DNA of 64,000 nt from Bacteroidota bacterium (GTDB lineage Bacteria; Bacteroidota; Bacteroidia; AKYH767-A; 2013-40CM-41-45), in assembly GCA_003389385.1 (NCBI GenBank), contig QQVM01000020.1, positions 186,001 to 250,000 of the forward strand, given 5' to 3'. Below, in pieces: positions 10,125-20,423 of the stretch (its first letter is position 1; the number at the start of each line of letters is the position of its first letter). Under the pieces are notes generated by a model, which worked only from the letters and a program-made list of their open reading frames with translations, was not told the origin of the DNA and searched no databases. A program made the position numbers and the translations under genes.

Positions 10125-13100
10125 CTATTGCTGTTGAGCAATTGTAATAGGGTAGGAAGCAGTGCTCACATGTTTGCCGGATGTGTCAGATACAAACAGG
10201 AACAGTCTTAGGTTTTTTCCCCGGCCGGGCACTTTAAAACTTACGCGTTTATTTTTGTCATCCTGTATGAAATCAATCTTCATCTCCAGAAAATCTTCTG
10301 CACAAAGCATCCATTCAAGATTGAGTTTTTTGCCGTTCAGGTCCTCTAAAATTGCATAATATGTTGCTTCCTGTCCACGGGTGACTTTATCTGAAGCTGA
10401 AAATATGTATACATCCTTTACAGGAAATTCTAACTTCTTCCCAGTCCATTTTTCCCTTAATGCATAATATGATTTTTTTACCCGGTCTTTGTGATCCGTG
10501 AGACCAAACCATGTATAAGATCCTTCCATTCTGTCGCGCCATGAATAGGCGATACCTCCAATGTTAAATCCTTTTTTTCCTTCCACATGCCTGTCCCAGC
10601 GTTCTGTATAAAGCTTTGCCTTGACAGAGCCTGGATCTTCCAATACACGTCCATGCCTGTCATGCTTGCTGAAATAAGTATCCCAATATCCCTGCGGACC
10701 ATATTCGGAAACCAGATAAGGCCTAAGTGTATCGAACATATATTGGACATCATTCAATGCTTCGAGCTGATCATCATAATATGAATTGATGCCAACTGCA
10801 TCCACAGAAGGTGCCCTTTGTGCAAAGCCGTAAATCTCTCCTGGAAGTTGATGCGAATTTTCAGCGACCGAAAAAACCGGATGGTTCGGATCTGCAATGC
10901 GGATTTTAATTGTAAGAGATTCTATGAAGTCCAAATATGCGTTCCTGACCAGAGTAAGGTAAGGTTGTCCGAACTTGTGCTTGCTCAATCCCCATACTTC
11001 ATTACCAAGACACCAGCTCAATACCGCAGGTTCATTCTTGAACTTCTCCACATTTGCAAGCACTTCAGCTTCGAGTTTCTTCAGCTTTGCCTTGTCAGCA
11101 TAATAGTCAATGTCCTGATCAAACCAAAAACCATACATCACTTTGAGGTTTTTCTCATGTGCGACATTGAGGATATTCTGATCATACGCTGAAATTCCAT
11201 ATCTGCGTATGGTATTTGCACCCATTAATCGAATTTTTTCAAAATCTTCCTCCAGCTTCTTGCGTGTAAGTGGAACATTGCCGTCTCTCCAGTCGGAATG
11301 CGTATTATATGCAATTCCTCTGATATAAAACTCATTGTTGTCGATAAAGAGTTTAAATTCCGGATACTTTCCTTTGACAAATGTTTTTTGGATATTGTTT
11401 TTTACATCCGAGGAACTTAAAACCGGAATGGATGAATAATTAAAGCTATGGGTTAGGAATTTACTTTTAATATTTTCACTCAATATGGAAGCCAGTGTTT
11501 TGTCATTGTGAAATGTCCAGTCTATTCTTGTTGATCCGTCAGCCGGTCTCCACTTGGTGGCACCCCAATGCGGGTCTTCATCACTGCAGAAGAAAACGAC
11601 TGAACGTATCTCGGGATAATTATTTTTAATTTTGCTAAGGGCATCTTTAAACCATTCAGCCCTATTGCCTCCAAAGCCTGTGGTGCCAAACTCAGATAGC
11701 ATTACAGGTTTTTTATATTTACGCAGCTTTTCTGAAAAAGGCTTGTAAAGAGCTTCAAAGTCAACCCACACACCGTTGGAATTTGCCAGACCGTAGTTCA
11801 GGTTTGTCACACCAATCCAGTCTACAAATTCATCTCCGGGATAATATTTTTCAAGTTTATCCTCTTCCCATGGATTCCAAACCCAAGTAACATTTGTTGC
11901 ACCAAGCCGGTTGAAATATTTTACTATATAATGATGGGCTTTGATAAATTCATCGGGTGTATTACCCCCTGATTCATAAGACCAGGAATAGGAGGGATTG
12001 TCCATCTCATGTGCAAAGCGCAGCATCACAGGTTCATTCAGATTCCTGATTTTTTCAGCATATGCATGTATGTATTTGTCTAGCTTGCCTTCTGTAATTG
12101 CAAGAAACACTTTCCAGTTGACGCTCAAATAAGGATCATCTTTAAATTCCGGAAAGTTGCTTGTATAGGGTTCCCATGTAATCATGGGTATAGATCCTGA
12201 TTTGCGTATTTCTCTGAACAGTTTTTCCGGAAAGTCTTTCAGGCTTGCAGGGCCCCAGTGCTGATAAATAGAAACAATATTAAACTTAACATCAATGGAT
12301 TTTTCAATTTCATGCACCGGAGACATATTATTTTGTCGGTCTGTATTCGGTGAGTAAACGCCAAAATAAAATCCTCCGTATTCTTTTTCAATGTCTGCAC
12401 TTATGATTGCAGACTCAGGAAGATCGATGCTGTCCGGCAGACTGCTAAATCCGATAGCTAAAAAAGGAATGAGTATACCCGCAGCAAATGCAAATCGTCT
12501 TAACTGACGAACAAGACCGCGGTACATGATATTCAGCCTGTAAAACAACTGGTCTGTCATATTCTCAATGCTGTGATGTGAGCTGAATTTATTAATGAGT
12601 TTTTGTTGCGATAAAATTACACATATTGTAAGCAATAATCCATTTATCCCTGCAAAGGATGCCATGGCTATGCTGTATGGATTCCAGTCGATATTGAGCC
12701 CGTAGCCAATACAGCCAAAACAAAATAACGCTGCTATAATATTCGGAATGCTTTGTTTCCATTCATTATTTATTTCATCATCTTTGGGAGTGGGAATATA
12801 AGGGATTCGAACTCTCAGAATTGTTGTAAAAAATCCAAGCAGATAAATCCACCAGGTTCCAAACCTGAGTACACCTCCTGTCAGATTCAAACTTCTTTCA
12901 TGTTCTTCAATGAGCCATTTTTGCATATACAAGCGGATGCACAGTGCTACAGTGAACAATGGAACAAAGCGAATGAAAAACTCTTTCATGTCTAGTGTCC
13001 AGGCCACATCTGCATAGATAAGTGCCAGCGATGGAACGATAATGTCAATCAGCGTGATAAATCCGTATAAATAATACATCGGCAAGGTGAAATAATGCAC

Positions 13101-14153
13101 TTTTTGAAAAGTGCTGAACTTCCTGAATTTACTGATGAAAGTCGTAAACAATAATTCAAAGGTGCCTCTTGACCACTTTAACTGTTGTTTGTAATAAGCG
13201 GACAGGCTGAAAGGAACAAGTCCTTTAGAAAGAATTTCAGGAATATAAACAGACTTCCACCCTTGTGCGTGAAGCTTCATTGCAGTATGCATGTCTTCAG
13301 AAAGTCCTGCCGCATGTCCTCCGATTGATTCAAGTGCTTTACGCCTGAAGCTGCAATTCGCTCCTATAGCCTGAACTGTACCCAGGGAATGCATCCCCAT
13401 CATCATGGGCCCGTAAAAAGAATAGGTCTGCTCGGCTGCGCCTTTGGCTACAAAGCTATCATTGTGATTGCTGTATCCCTGAACACATTGTACGAATCCG
13501 ACATTTTCATCCTGAAAATAAGGCAGTACCCTGTCAATAAACTGCGGTACCGGCACATGGTCGGGATCCAATATGATGCATATTTCACCTTCAGATTGCT
13601 TTAATGCGTTGTTGATGTTTCCGGCCTTTGCATCGATTTTTACTTTTCGTGTAACATGGATCACCCCGAGTTCATGACACATTTGTCTCACCTCTGGATC
13701 ATCGGCTTCATCACACAGATAATTTTTATGAGTATGCCGGATGTTTACCATTGCTGTGAGCGTTCTCTTTAACATGTCCTTCGGCTCACCCGCACAATAG
13801 GTCGTAAATATGTCGACTGTGTATTTTTGTTCACTTTTTGTTTTGGGAGGGACAGCTATGTGTGAATAATGGAACCATTCATGATTCCATCTCAACAGCT
13901 TGAATACAAGTGCAACCGATAAAAGTGTGTACAATACCGGGTGACCGATATGATTGTCACTGAAAAACCACCAGAGAAAATTTATTGTCAGTGCTACGCC
14001 AATGATACTGAGTATCCTGATGCAGAGGACTTCTTTTTTTTCGGGTATCGGCGCCTTCTTGATAAGCTCAAGCTTTCGAGAAGGTGTACTCTTAACAAGC
14101 AATTCATTTACTTCCTGCATGATTGAAAAAAAATCTAATGTGGATTTATTCAT
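10125..14153 (-). CDS. GT2 (cellulose-synthase-like) - GH26-like - GH2/GH5-like TIM barrel fusion protein
   Basis: 1342 aa; GT2 motifs CDEADDPEV, LDPDH, EDMHT, QQLKWSRG with TM helices; GH26-like RFAHEMDNPSYSW and VMLSEFGTTGFGG; second barrel WCLGNEVWG and LVSEYGPQGYWD. Confidence 0.88.
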   Translation of the reverse strand: MNKSTLDFFSIMQEVNELLVKSTPSRKLELIKKAPIPEKKEVLCIRILSIIGVALTINFLWWFFSDNHIGHPVLYTLLSVALVFKLLRWNHEWFHYSHIAVPPKTKSEQKYTVDIFTTYCAGEPKDMLKRTLTAMVNIRHTHKNYLCDEADDPEVRQMCHELGVIHVTRKVKIDAKAGNINNALKQSEGEICIILDPDHVPVPQFIDRVLPYFQDENVGFVQCVQGYSNHNDSFVAKGAAEQTYSFYGPMMMGMHSLGTVQAIGANCSFRRKALESIGGHAAGLSEDMHTAMKLHAQGWKSVYIPEILSKGLVPFSLSAYYKQQLKWSRGTFELLFTTFISKFRKFSTFQKVHYFTLPMYYLYGFITLIDIIVPSLALIYADVAWTLDMKEFFIRFVPLFTVALCIRLYMQKWLIEEHERSLNLTGGVLRFGTWWIYLLGFFTTILRVRIPYIPTPKDDEINNEWKQSIPNIIAALFCFGCIGYGLNIDWNPYSIAMASFAGINGLLLTICVILSQQKLINKFSSHHSIENMTDQLFYRLNIMYRGLVRQLRRFAFAAGILIPFLAIGFSSLPDSIDLPESAIISADIEKEYGGFYFGVYSPNTDRQNNMSPVHEIEKSIDVKFNIVSIYQHWGPASLKDFPEKLFREIRKSGSIPMITWEPYTSNFPEFKDDPYLSVNWKVFLAITEGKLDKYIHAYAEKIRNLNEPVMLRFAHEMDNPSYSWSYESGGNTPDEFIKAHHYIVKYFNRLGATNVTWVWNPWEEDKLEKYYPGDEFVDWIGVTNLNYGLANSNGVWVDFEALYKPFSEKLRKYKKPVMLSEFGTTGFGGNRAEWFKDALSKIKNNYPEIRSVVFFCSDEDPHWGATKWRPADGSTRIDWTFHNDKTLASILSENIKSKFLTHSFNYSSIPVLSSSDVKNNIQKTFVKGKYPEFKLFIDNNEFYIRGIAYNTHSDWRDGNVPLTRKKLEEDFEKIRLMGANTIRRYGISAYDQNILNVAHEKNLKVMYGFWFDQDIDYYADKAKLKKLEAEVLANVEKFKNEPAVLSWCLGNEVWGLSKHKFGQPYLTLVRNAYLDFIESLTIKIRIADPNHPVFSVAENSHQLPGEIYGFAQRAPSVDAVGINSYYDDQLEALNDVQYMFDTLRPYLVSEYGPQGYWDTYFSKHDRHGRVLEDPGSVKAKLYTERWDRHVEGKKGFNIGGIAYSWRDRMEGSYTWFGLTDHKDRVKKSYYALREKWTGKKLEFPVKDVYIFSASDKVTRGQEATYYAILEDLNGKKLNLEWMLCAEDFLEMKIDFIQDDKNKRVSFKVPGRGKNLRLFLFVSDTSGKHVSTASYPITIAQQQ

Positions 14154-14530
14154 CGCTTGAATAAATAATCCACCAGGTTAAACAAAGATTTTAACAGCTT
14201 GTGTGCGGCAGAAAATGTTTCAGATTAGTTGATAATGGTTCATGCCTGATTCTGCCATTGACACGTTTACAAGTTAAAAAAAATATCAGTAATAAAAATT
14301 TATTCGTAGATATAATGTCTTTCCCTTCATAAAATCGCCAATATTTTTTGTATCAGGTTCATTGTTTGCCATGGTAAAATACTGTGAGTAAAGGCTTTTG
14401 TGCAGATTTTAGACGGAAATCCTTAAGATTGAATTAGACTAAATGAAATAAATAAAAAATATTTATAGTTTTTGTCATCCAGGTAAATAAGGGGCTATAT
14501 CTTAATTACAATTATGACAAGAAGTTTTAT

Positions 14531-14962
14531 TTAATCCTTAATTATATGTTCAGGTTTTCTGCCAAGTAGTTTGCCAATGACAGCTCCGGTGATGGTTGAC
14601 ATTATAATGGTGACAATTACGTCTGTTACAAGCATGTTAAACATCATGATATTGGTAGTGCCGTACATGATTAGATCATAAGAAAGGCTAATAAAGAAAC
14701 CCATGATTGCGCCGAGTTTAGCGCCATCAGAGGCATTCCTTATGTTTGCAAATTGTCCGAAAATTACGGAGTAAAAAATACCCCAGGTCAGGTTGCCCGC
14801 AATCAGTGGGATGAAGTCTGGCATTTCTTTCTGAACACCGCTCGCAGAACCGGTACTTGCCATCATGAAATCCATTAAGAGTATTCCGTAAAACAACCAT
14901 CCCAGAAAAAAGAACATGATTCCGCCGACCAGTCCGGCTACAACAATTTTGCTGCTTTTCAT
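14531..14962 (-). CDS. Small integral membrane protein, hypothetical
   Basis: 143 aa with about four hydrophobic segments. Confidence 0.65.
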   Translation of the reverse strand: MKSSKIVVAGLVGGIMFFFLGWLFYGILLMDFMMASTGSASGVQKEMPDFIPLIAGNLTWGIFYSVIFGQFANIRNASDGAKLGAIMGFFISLSYDLIMYGTTNIMMFNMLVTDVIVTIIMSTITGAVIGKLLGRKPEHIIKD

Positions 14963-15097
14963 TTTGTGTTGGTTTTATCTTTTTGTGAAGAATAGAATTT
15001 CCTTTACTTTCAAAGGTTGTATAAATAAAAAGAAAGATATAAGCGCGTAGTGAAAAGTTTTGAACAAATTATAATTCAGCAATGCTGTCTTGCATTA

Positions 15098-15739
15098 TTA
15101 TCTGAAAAATATTCTGATGCCTGTGCCGAATACAAGGATTTCCTCAAGCCCTAATTCTCCGACATTCGGAACAATGCTGACCAAATAAGCATCATTTGTG
15201 CTGATTTCAAAGTATGATTCAAATTTCAGATTAAGCTTTCCAGATTCTCCGCGAATGGCAGAAGATATAAAAAATCCTTCCCTCAATGCTGTAGAAAACC
15301 AGTAATAATTTGGCGGATAATCGTTTGAAGAGGTGAAATTTTTCATGAAGAACTCTTTCCCGGTCGTATAACTGAGATATAATCCCGTTTGAACAGGAAT
15401 AAAACTGAGTTTCTGCACTGGAATTGAAAATGGTTCATAGGAGATCTTCAGAGTGAAAATATGAAGAGGGTCCAAGCTGAATTTTTCAGGAACATATCCG
15501 TATAGTAAATCAAATGATATTTTATTTTTCAAGACCTGGTAGCCTGGTCCTGCCGAAATCATTCCGATTCCTCCGGCGAATTGGGCCGTAACCCGATGTG
15601 GAAGAAGAGGATTCGGTTTTATAGCTGCTTTTTGAATAGGATTTTCTTTTTCCGGAGCAATGTTATTTAAATCATCACAAGCACTGTTGAATGACATGAA
15701 CATGATTCCTGCAAGTATGGTCAATGCTCTGTATGTCAT
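15098..15739 (-). CDS. Hypothetical lipoprotein / outer-membrane protein
   Basis: 213 aa, signal-like N-terminus with Cys (FMSFNSACDD); 4-bp overlap with upstream CDS. Confidence 0.6.
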   Translation of the reverse strand: MTYRALTILAGIMFMSFNSACDDLNNIAPEKENPIQKAAIKPNPLLPHRVTAQFAGGIGMISAGPGYQVLKNKISFDLLYGYVPEKFSLDPLHIFTLKISYEPFSIPVQKLSFIPVQTGLYLSYTTGKEFFMKNFTSSNDYPPNYYWFSTALREGFFISSAIRGESGKLNLKFESYFEISTNDAYLVSIVPNVGELGLEEILVFGTGIRIFFR

Positions 15740-16539
15740 AAATCTATTTTTTGAAAACTGAAACCTTCCCTGTCAAGACTTAATACAACAAAGCAATCTT
15801 TTTTAGGGCTGCTGGAGTTGAGATAAGTGACTCCGTCATTGAAAGGTGTATTGATCTGGAAGTTATGGTTATGCCCGTGCATGACGAGTAAAAGTTTTTC
15901 GGACCGGGCCATTGCATTCGCAAACTGATTACTCAAGGCCGGATCGAAGTCTCTGTCATATGGGGCTACATGGCAAATAACAAGAATATCTCTCACCTCA
16001 TCTCCGGTTTGAAGTTCAGCATCCAGCCAATTCATATCAGGAACATTGCCGTTAAAGCCGTATTCAAGTCCGTTGGTATTGACAAATATGTATTTAACTG
16101 AGTCATGGATAAATGAAAAATCAAGAGGGCCGTACATTTCCCTGAATACTTCGTCACCGTTTGCCAGTATATCATGATTGCCAATCACTGCCAGATATGG
16201 AAAACTCATCCTGCTCAGTCTCTCGTGCATCCACTCATATTCTCTTAACAGTCCGAAGTCCGAGAGGTCGCCGGAAACAATAACAAAGTCGATATCTTGT
16301 ATTTGATTTATTACTTCAGTGAATTCAGAGACGTCAGCGTAAAATCTTTGTGTATCTCCTATGAAGCCGATTTTATAACTCTGCTTATTTCCACCGTTTA
16401 GTATTTTGTAAATGGCTTTGGCATTCAGGTCACGGTATTCAGGTTTAATTCTTACTTCATTCGGACTAAATTCGAATTTTCCGCATGAAAGGAATATGAT
16501 TATTGTTGAAATAAAACCTATCAAAAAAAAGTTTTTCAT
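15736..16539 (-). CDS. Calcineurin-like metallophosphoesterase, lipoprotein
   Basis: GDTQRF, VSGDLSDFG, VIGNHD, MHGHNHNF motifs; SCGK lipobox-like. Confidence 0.85.
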   Translation of the reverse strand: MKNFFLIGFISTIIIFLSCGKFEFSPNEVRIKPEYRDLNAKAIYKILNGGNKQSYKIGFIGDTQRFYADVSEFTEVINQIQDIDFVIVSGDLSDFGLLREYEWMHERLSRMSFPYLAVIGNHDILANGDEVFREMYGPLDFSFIHDSVKYIFVNTNGLEYGFNGNVPDMNWLDAELQTGDEVRDILVICHVAPYDRDFDPALSNQFANAMARSEKLLLVMHGHNHNFQINTPFNDGVTYLNSSSPKKDCFVVLSLDREGFSFQKIDL

Positions 16540-16765
16540 TCACTTAATATAATTAAAAAAATCCATCTAAAAAAAATCTCTAAATGAAGGAGATATTTCT
16601 AAAATTACATAAAGTCTATGCCCTGATGATTTAAAAGAAACTCATGGATACAATTGATTGTAACTGTGGATTCAGAAAGTCGCCGGAATATCTATGTTTT
16701 CAACAGAGTACATTGGTTGTGCTCTTACCCCGAACTCCGAACTAGTATTTCGAACCCTAACCAGT

Positions 16766-17821
16766 TCAGGGTTTTGCAAATGCAGGATTAGTAAGGAAAT
16801 TGTAATCTGTCAGTGTTTTCAGGAATGCGATAATGTCGTCCATATCCTGTTGTGTCATTCTTCCTTTTACACTGGTGCGAAGGTTTGCGTCAAGATTTTG
16901 AGGGTAATGAAATCCGGTGTTGTAGTGATCCATGACTTCCTGTAAAGTGAAAAATCTTCCATCATGCATGTATGGCGCTGTCACTTCGATGTTTCTAAGA
17001 CTTGGCGTTTTAAATTTGCCAATATCACTGGCAAGCAAAGTGATTCTGGCTCTGCCACTGTCTGCAGCGATTGAATCCAGTCCTGTGTTCCTGAACTCAA
17101 AGTCGGTAAATGTGCTTCCCATAGTGTGACAGTGCACACAATCCCCTTTAAAAGGATCGGCATATAAATCCATGCCTCTTTGTTCCTGGGCGGTAAACGA
17201 ATCGAGTCCGCGCCTTACGCGGTCAAATTTTGAATCACCCGAAACCATAGTGCGCTCAAACTGGGCAATCGCTTTCATGATCATCGGTGTAGTGACTGTA
17301 CTTGATCCAAATGCTTTCCTGAACAATTCCGGGTACTCCGGATGAGCATTGAGTTCCTGAATTACATTAGCCAGGTCTTCGTGCATTTCCACCGGATTCT
17401 GGATCGGTCCGATCACTTGTGATTCCAGGTCTGCAGCGCCACCGTCCCAGAAGAAATTGCTGGCATAGCCAAGATTGAACAATGGCATTGCATTTCTGTC
17501 ACCGGGTATTCTGTCAATTCCAATGCTAAACTGTATTGTGCTGTCTGAAAATCCGAAATGTTGCTTGTGACAATCTGCGCAGGCCATTGTATTATCGCCC
17601 GAAAGAATTGGGTCGTAAAATAGTTTCCTGCCCAATGCAATCCCTTCTTCCGTCATTGGGTTATTTGCTGGAATTGGCATTGCAGGTAAGCCTGGAGGAA
17701 TATCGAGAATGTAATGCGAATGATTGTGTCCGTCTCCCGGATCTATAACATCATCTTCTTTTTTCTTGCAGGCAATGATTACAAAGCCGGCCAGCAATGC
17801 TGTCAGTAATAATTTACGCAT
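16766..17821 (-). CDS. Di-haem cytochrome c peroxidase / MauG family, MbnH-like (pair 1)
   Basis: Two CxxCH motifs (CADCH, CVHCH), LGRKLFYDPILS, APYMHDGRFFTLQEV; 4 bp downstream of an mbnP-like gene. Confidence 0.88.
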   Translation of the reverse strand: MRKLLLTALLAGFVIIACKKKEDDVIDPGDGHNHSHYILDIPPGLPAMPIPANNPMTEEGIALGRKLFYDPILSGDNTMACADCHKQHFGFSDSTIQFSIGIDRIPGDRNAMPLFNLGYASNFFWDGGAADLESQVIGPIQNPVEMHEDLANVIQELNAHPEYPELFRKAFGSSTVTTPMIMKAIAQFERTMVSGDSKFDRVRRGLDSFTAQEQRGMDLYADPFKGDCVHCHTMGSTFTDFEFRNTGLDSIAADSGRARITLLASDIGKFKTPSLRNIEVTAPYMHDGRFFTLQEVMDHYNTGFHYPQNLDANLRTSVKGRMTQQDMDDIIAFLKTLTDYNFLTNPAFAKP

Positions 17822-17825
17822 TTGA

Positions 17826-18602
17826 TTATTCAGATCTGTCGTATGAGAATGAATTCTGGAAGTTTTCGAAAAGGGAAGTCAGCCAGTCGCGGTCATCCAC
17901 ACTTGAGGATTGCCGGATGTTATTACCGTTGAATTCCACAGTATGAGTGGATCCGTAGAGTGAATTGAGGTCAAAGTTCAGATAAAGCTTCTTTTCATTA
18001 TTATCAATTCTGAGAGCTCCAATTGGAAGTTCTATCTGTGCAAGCACAGGGTCAGTACCATAGTGGTATAACAGGGGCTCAATGCTGCCGGTGCTGTCCA
18101 TGAAATCTCCTTCATGCTTGAAAAATATATAGCCGGTATTCCAAGTCCAAATCATCCCATGCACCGGATCAAGATCTCCGTCCTGCGCGCCTGTATGATT
18201 TCTAACCGGATCAACTCCAAGATAAAATCGGATTCGGTTATAAGTCCCGTTCGGAACTACATTGCCGTAAATTCTGCATGTTGAATCGACTTTCGCATTG
18301 ATCAGATCGTAATTATTGAATTTGAATTCTGAACTGTCGTCTTTGATTAAAACCACATTTGTGACATAATACTTCAGCATGTCTACCTGGTAGTTATTCC
18401 CGGCCGCATTCGTGTAAAGCCTTTGGCCAAATTGAATTTCCTGTCCACCCGCAAGATTTCTGAAAAAGATGGTAAGCTTACCGCTGGTGCCCGGATTAAC
18501 AGGAACCGGATCTTCGTTCTTTTTCTTGCAGGATCCAAAAGCAATGGAGAACAAAACTGCATAAATCAGCAGACTGACAGCTGAGGCTGAGTAGGATTTC
18601 AT
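17826..18602 (-). CDS. MbnP-like protein, lipoprotein (pair 1)
   Basis: LTIFFRNLAGGQEIQFGQRLYTNAAGNNYQVDMLKYYVTNV...HGMIWTWNTGYIFFKHEGDF; start taken at MKSYSASAVSLLIYAVLFSIAFGSC rather than ORF start 18707. Confidence 0.8.
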   Translation of the reverse strand: MKSYSASAVSLLIYAVLFSIAFGSCKKKNEDPVPVNPGTSGKLTIFFRNLAGGQEIQFGQRLYTNAAGNNYQVDMLKYYVTNVVLIKDDSSEFKFNNYDLINAKVDSTCRIYGNVVPNGTYNRIRFYLGVDPVRNHTGAQDGDLDPVHGMIWTWNTGYIFFKHEGDFMDSTGSIEPLLYHYGTDPVLAQIELPIGALRIDNNEKKLYLNFDLNSLYGSTHTVEFNGNNIRQSSSVDDRDWLTSLFENFQNSFSYDRSE

Positions 18603-18693
18603 GGACTCGTAAATATGAGGAATACTTTCGCTAAAGTAAGAAAAAAAGCGTAAATTTCCTGTAGTGAGAGTGAAGCATGATTTTAGAGTAATC

Positions 18694-18707
18694 ATGATGA
18701 ATGTCAT
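18694..18707. promoter_or_regulatory. FNR-like palindrome ATGATGAATGTCAT between divergent mbnP1 and DUF2267 gene
   Basis: Full match to ATGAY-N4-RTCAT; about 92 bp from both start codons. Confidence 0.6.
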
Positions 18708-18801
18708 TCATTTCAGATGTGAAAGGTCAGATGCAATTAGATTCGGCCTTATTATCTTTATAAGTACTAAAAAGCATTAAAAATATTTTAAAATCATCGA
18801 T

Positions 18802-19248
18802 ATGTCGCTACTGTTTGAAACCTACACTCACAAGGGCAATGAATTCCTGAATCATGTGTCTTCCTTCCTCACAATTAAGGAAAAATCCAGATCCGGGAGG
18901 ATCACAAGATGTGTCCTGAAAACTTTGCGAGACCGGCTCACACATGCTGAATCACTTCAATTACTCGCACAGCTTCCAATGGCCATCAAAGCACTATATG
19001 TGGACGGATGGAAATATTCTGAAAAGCCCAATAAAATAAAGACCATGCAGGAATTTATTGACGAAGTAATAAGGACAGACGGTAATTCTGCCTGGAAGGA
19101 TTTTTCCAGCGAAGAAGAAGTGATCGAAGGGATTAATGCTGTTTTCAAAACTTTGGCAATTTATGTGTCTCCGGGTGAAATAGAAGATGTGATGGCTGTT
19201 TTGCCAAGAGAACTGAAAATAATGCTAACCGAATCCATCATGTATTGA
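18802..19248 (+). CDS. DUF2267 domain protein
   Basis: FLTIKEKSRSGRITRCVLKTLRDRLTHAESLQLLAQLPMAIKALYVDGW, typical DUF2267 pattern. Confidence 0.75.
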   Translation: MSLLFETYTHKGNEFLNHVSSFLTIKEKSRSGRITRCVLKTLRDRLTHAESLQLLAQLPMAIKALYVDGWKYSEKPNKIKTMQEFIDEVIRTDGNSAWKDFSSEEEVIEGINAVFKTLAIYVSPGEIEDVMAVLPRELKIMLTESIMY

Positions 19249-19275
19249 TTTGTAATATTTAAAAATGCAATAATT

Positions 19276-20367
19276 ATGAGCCAGTTAAAAGAAAATATAA
19301 GCATAATAGGTCAAACACATTTTCCGGCTATCTCCATTATTCTGCCACTTGCAGAAGGAAATGCGCGTGTGAAGGTTGCAAAGGATAGACTGAATACTTT
19401 GATAGAGCAAGCAGCCGTTGTCATGCTGAAAAAGTACAGCAAGCAAAAGACCGATGAAATGATTGATCGTATGCGCCGGACGGTGAATAAAATTGACTTT
19501 TCATCCAGTGCAGGTTCATTGGCGCTTTTTGTATCACCGGAATCAGACCGTGTAGTTCATTTACCATATTTTGCAGATGAGAAGGTTGTAGTGGACTCTT
19601 CATTTCAGGTGAGGGATTTAATCTATTCTGCCAAGCTCAATAAAAATTATTTGTTGGTGATAATATCCAGAAATAATGTGAAAACACTATTTGGATACGG
19701 AAGTATACTTCTCCCTATTGAGTTTGATGGTATGCCTGATAATGTCAATGAAATCAGGAATGAAAGAAGCTTTCCCGGATGGGACTATCTTGATACAAAT
19801 GCTTATGAGGAGAAAAACCTGAAAAACTATCTGAGATTCATAGATGAAGTGATTGAGGAAAATATCAAGTCTTCGAATTTGAATCTGATCATGACCGGCG
19901 ACATAAAAATTCTGGCCTACTTTCGAAATCATTCTAGGAATCGCGACAGGCTGATCGGCGAAATAGAAGGAAATTACGAAAAACATTCCCTAGCCCGGTT
20001 AAGTGCTCTGATTGAACCGCTTCTCAATAAGCTTATTTTGCAGGATCAGGAAGATGCGTTGAAGCTGCTTGAGCAATCAGTGAGTTCAGGAAATTTTTCG
20101 GCCGGAATTTCTCAGGTCTGGCGTGCTGCTGCTGAAGGCAGGGGCAGGTTGTTGCTGGTTGAAAAAGACTATTTTCAAAAAGCAGGTTTTGGCAAAGACA
20201 GCTATACTTTGATCTTAGATGAACTTGCTGATTCATCCCATAATGTTGTAGTCGACGCTGTGGACGATATCATTGAATTGGTACTAAAGCATAATGGTGA
20301 CGTTGTGTTTTTTGAAAAGGACACTCTCGCGAAATTTCAACGTATTGCAATTGTAAATCGCTACTGA
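19276..20367 (+). CDS. Bacterial archaeo-eukaryotic release factor-like (baeRF) protein
   Basis: FPAISIILPL...RLNTLIEQA...SLALFVSPE...DLIYSAKLNKNYLLVIIS layout of baeRF family. Confidence 0.65.
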   Translation: MSQLKENISIIGQTHFPAISIILPLAEGNARVKVAKDRLNTLIEQAAVVMLKKYSKQKTDEMIDRMRRTVNKIDFSSSAGSLALFVSPESDRVVHLPYFADEKVVVDSSFQVRDLIYSAKLNKNYLLVIISRNNVKTLFGYGSILLPIEFDGMPDNVNEIRNERSFPGWDYLDTNAYEEKNLKNYLRFIDEVIEENIKSSNLNLIMTGDIKILAYFRNHSRNRDRLIGEIEGNYEKHSLARLSALIEPLLNKLILQDQEDALKLLEQSVSSGNFSAGISQVWRAAAEGRGRLLLVEKDYFQKAGFGKDSYTLILDELADSSHNVVVDAVDDIIELVLKHNGDVVFFEKDTLAKFQRIAIVNRY

Positions 20368-20423
20368 ACGAAATATTTGACCCGGATAATATTATTTTAA
20401 TAAATTTCCTGAAAACCCAAATT

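Noticed and set aside
10162-14160. Small antisense ORFs within the GT2-GH fusion gene
   Set aside because: Shadow ORFs of a well-supported CDS.
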